DNA of 5,410 nt, taken from positions 1-5,410 of the forward strand of contig JAGXLH010000106.1 of the NCBI GenBank assembly GCA_018334795.1. The letters run 5' to 3'. A program made the position numbers and the translations under genes. Of this stretch, positions 4,378 through 5,410 are shown piece after piece. Position 1 is the first letter of the stretch. Every line of letters starts with the position of its first letter. The DNA comes from Thermoplasmatota archaeon (lineage in GTDB: Archaea; Thermoplasmatota; E2; DHVEG-1). The notes below the pieces were generated by a model, which made no database searches, was not told the origin of the DNA, and saw only the letters and a program-made list of their open reading frames with translations.

Positions 4378-5085
4378 ATGCGCATCAATCTCGAACTCAT
4401 CATTCTTCTAATCACCGCATTCTTTCCCCCAATCATTTATGCAATCTGGATTAGAAACACTGAAACCTATCATCGCGAACGATGGATTGCAATCGCAGTA
4501 TCATTTCTGTGGGGTGCAAGTATTGCTATCATTGCTGCATTAATCCTAGAAATTTTTTTAGATGCACAAGTAAACATGACCTTTCAACAAGGAACCCTCA
4601 TTCAAATAATCGCCGTAATCCTCATTGCACCCTTTGCTGAAGAACTTGTGAAACCATTAGCATTACGAACCAAAACAGTGAAAAAAGAACTCGTCGAACT
4701 TGAAGACGGACTTATTTATGGAGCAGTTGCTGGTCTTGGATTCTCAGCAACAGAAAACTTATTTTATGGAATTAGCTTCCTACAAGAAGGCTTACTCTAC
4801 TTTTTCATCTTAATGAGCATTCGAAGTGTTGGCGGATGCTTACTCCATGCATCAGCCACAGCAATCACCGGATACGGTTATGGAAAAACATTGCTTAATC
4901 ACACGTCACTAGTACGAGTTATCCCCTATTTTATCATTGCAATGATTATGCATGCAGGTTACAATTTCCTTGTTTCCTGGGAAGATATAGGAGTGCTCTC
5001 TGGTTTGTTCTTTGCTTTTATTCTCGTCTACATCTCAATTAAAAAAGTCAGACAAAAAATCAGATACTTGGATAATAGTCATTAA
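4378..5085 (+). CDS. PrsW-family intramembrane protease
   Basis: The 235-residue product is an integral membrane protein of about eight helices with all signatures of the PrsW family (a CAAX-protease-like glutamic intramembrane peptidase group). APFAEELVKPL (84-94) contains the catalytic EExxK core with Glu88, Glu89 and Lys92. DGLIYGAVAGLGFSATEN (110-127) is the conserved glycine-rich helix ending in Glu126-Asn127. His157 follows the GG in RSVGGCLLHAS, and MHAGYN (191-196) supplies a second conserved His192 and Asn196. Family knowledge: Bacillus PrsW cleaves an anti-sigma factor within the membrane; archaeal substrates are unknown. The length is typical and the frame is intact. The ATG at 4378 has no ribosome site but has a box A at leaderless distance. 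The stop lies 14 bp from that of the convergent HepT-like gene. Confidence 0.93.
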   Translation: MRINLELIILLITAFFPPIIYAIWIRNTETYHRERWIAIAVSFLWGASIAIIAALILEIFLDAQVNMTFQQGTLIQIIAVILIAPFAEELVKPLALRTKTVKKELVELEDGLIYGAVAGLGFSATENLFYGISFLQEGLLYFFILMSIRSVGGCLLHASATAITGYGYGKTLLNHTSLVRVIPYFIIAMIMHAGYNFLVSWEDIGVLSGLFFAFILVYISIKKVRQKIRYLDNSH

Positions 5086-5090
5086 AAAAA
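5084..5090 (-). terminator. T7 terminator of the HepT-like gene
   Basis: On the minus strand seven T begin ten bases past the stop codon and overlap the PrsW stop codon. No comparable T-run is seen for the convergent PrsW transcript. Confidence 0.45.
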
Positions 5091-5099
5091 CCTATTTTG

Positions 5100-5410
5100 C
5101 TACGTATCTAGTTTCTTAGAAAGAAGAGTTAAAAAACGATTGAAATCAGATAAATCCTCCTGTAGAATCGTGTACAGTAAGTCAACATCGATTTTCCAGT
5201 AAATATGAACCAATCGATTTCTAAAGCGAGCCATTTGCATTAACTTTTCCGTAAATTTCTCTGGGAAAAAATCCTCTTCCATCATCACTAAAAACGTATC
5301 CGCATAATCCTCAGGTGGACGTAACCTATTTTTTGAAATAACATGATTGCAAAGATCAATAGCTGATTCAATACCAACGATAAGAAAATATTTTGCAGCT
5401 GCTATTTTAA
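5100..5410 (-). CDS. HepT-like (DUF86) HEPN ribonuclease toxin, N-terminus cut by window edge
   Basis: The frame stays open to the right edge, so about 102 residues of the C-terminal part are visible. The GTG at 5288 is internal, because the conserved family sequence continues upstream of it (AIDLCNHVIS, RPPEDYADTF). The active-site signature is RNRLVHIYW, an exact Rx4HxY. In HepT toxins the Arg and His form the HEPN ribonuclease site and the Tyr is the residue AMPylated by the antitoxin. The order of the helices and the acidic C-terminal segment (LQEDLSDFNRFL) also fit HepT. Family knowledge: HepT cleaves RNA and is silenced by MntA, a minimal nucleotidyltransferase usually encoded next to it. 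MntA is not in the window; on this strand it would lie beyond 5410. The stop is convergent with the PrsW gene. Confidence 0.9.
   Translation of the reverse strand, partial: KIAAAKYFLIVGIESAIDLCNHVISKNRLRPPEDYADTFLVMMEEDFFPEKFTEKLMQMARFRNRLVHIYWKIDVDLLYTILQEDLSDFNRFLTLLSKKLDT

Noticed and set aside
4227..4454. Plus-strand Lys/Asn-rich frame starting at TTG
   Set aside because: Composition follows the A-rich DNA, there is no ribosome site, and its last 77 bases run through the PrsW gene in another frame.
1..5410. CRISPR arrays, tRNA or rRNA genes and insertion sequences
   Set aside because: I found no regularly spaced repeats, no cloverleaf-like sequence and no transposase in either strand.

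Overview
The window looks like chromosomal DNA of an AT-rich archaeon, probably a euryarchaeote. The support is: A/T-rich box A promoters (TATAAATA occurs three times upstream of transcribed-looking elements), Shine-Dalgarno sequences of the archaeal AGGTGA type, plain T-tract terminators, a PhoU-family protein with an N-terminal AbrB-like domain, and the remains of a PKD-domain surface protein. I cannot name a genus from the sequence alone.

Layout. Positions 1-400 (minus) hold the start of an unrecognised helical protein that runs off the left edge. Positions 520-639 (minus) hold a 39-residue zinc-ribbon protein. It is divergent from a SemiSWEET-type small sugar transporter at 767-1024 (plus). 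The gap that follows (1025-1326) contains a strong candidate for a small structured RNA: box A at 1134-1141, a predicted start at 1166, a 12-bp closing helix (1166-1177 with 1244-1256) and a T7 tract. Positions 1327-1600 (minus) look like a decayed PKD-domain membrane protein with a stop and a frame change at a run of eight T. Positions 1829-2026 (plus) encode a 65-residue basic protein of unknown role, followed by a T-rich terminator. Positions 2111-2257 (minus) may encode a 48-residue membrane peptide. Positions 2410-2685 (plus) encode a two-helix membrane protein. Positions 2700-2818 form a GC-rich, foldable island ending in a palindrome plus T8.

The right half holds the best-recognised genes. 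They are an AbrB-PhoU regulator (2932-3942, minus), a 435-bp intergenic region rich in dyads and promoters, a PrsW-family intramembrane protease (4378-5085, plus), and the C-terminal part of a HepT/DUF86 HEPN toxin (5100-5410, minus) that runs off the right edge. Its MntA-type nucleotidyltransferase antitoxin, if present, would lie just outside.

The genes are mostly monocistronic and alternate in strand, so no metabolic pathway can be assembled. The recurring theme is small membrane or regulatory genes separated by long, AT-rich spacers. Those spacers carry a few GC-rich, structured islands, which are the least explained part of the window.
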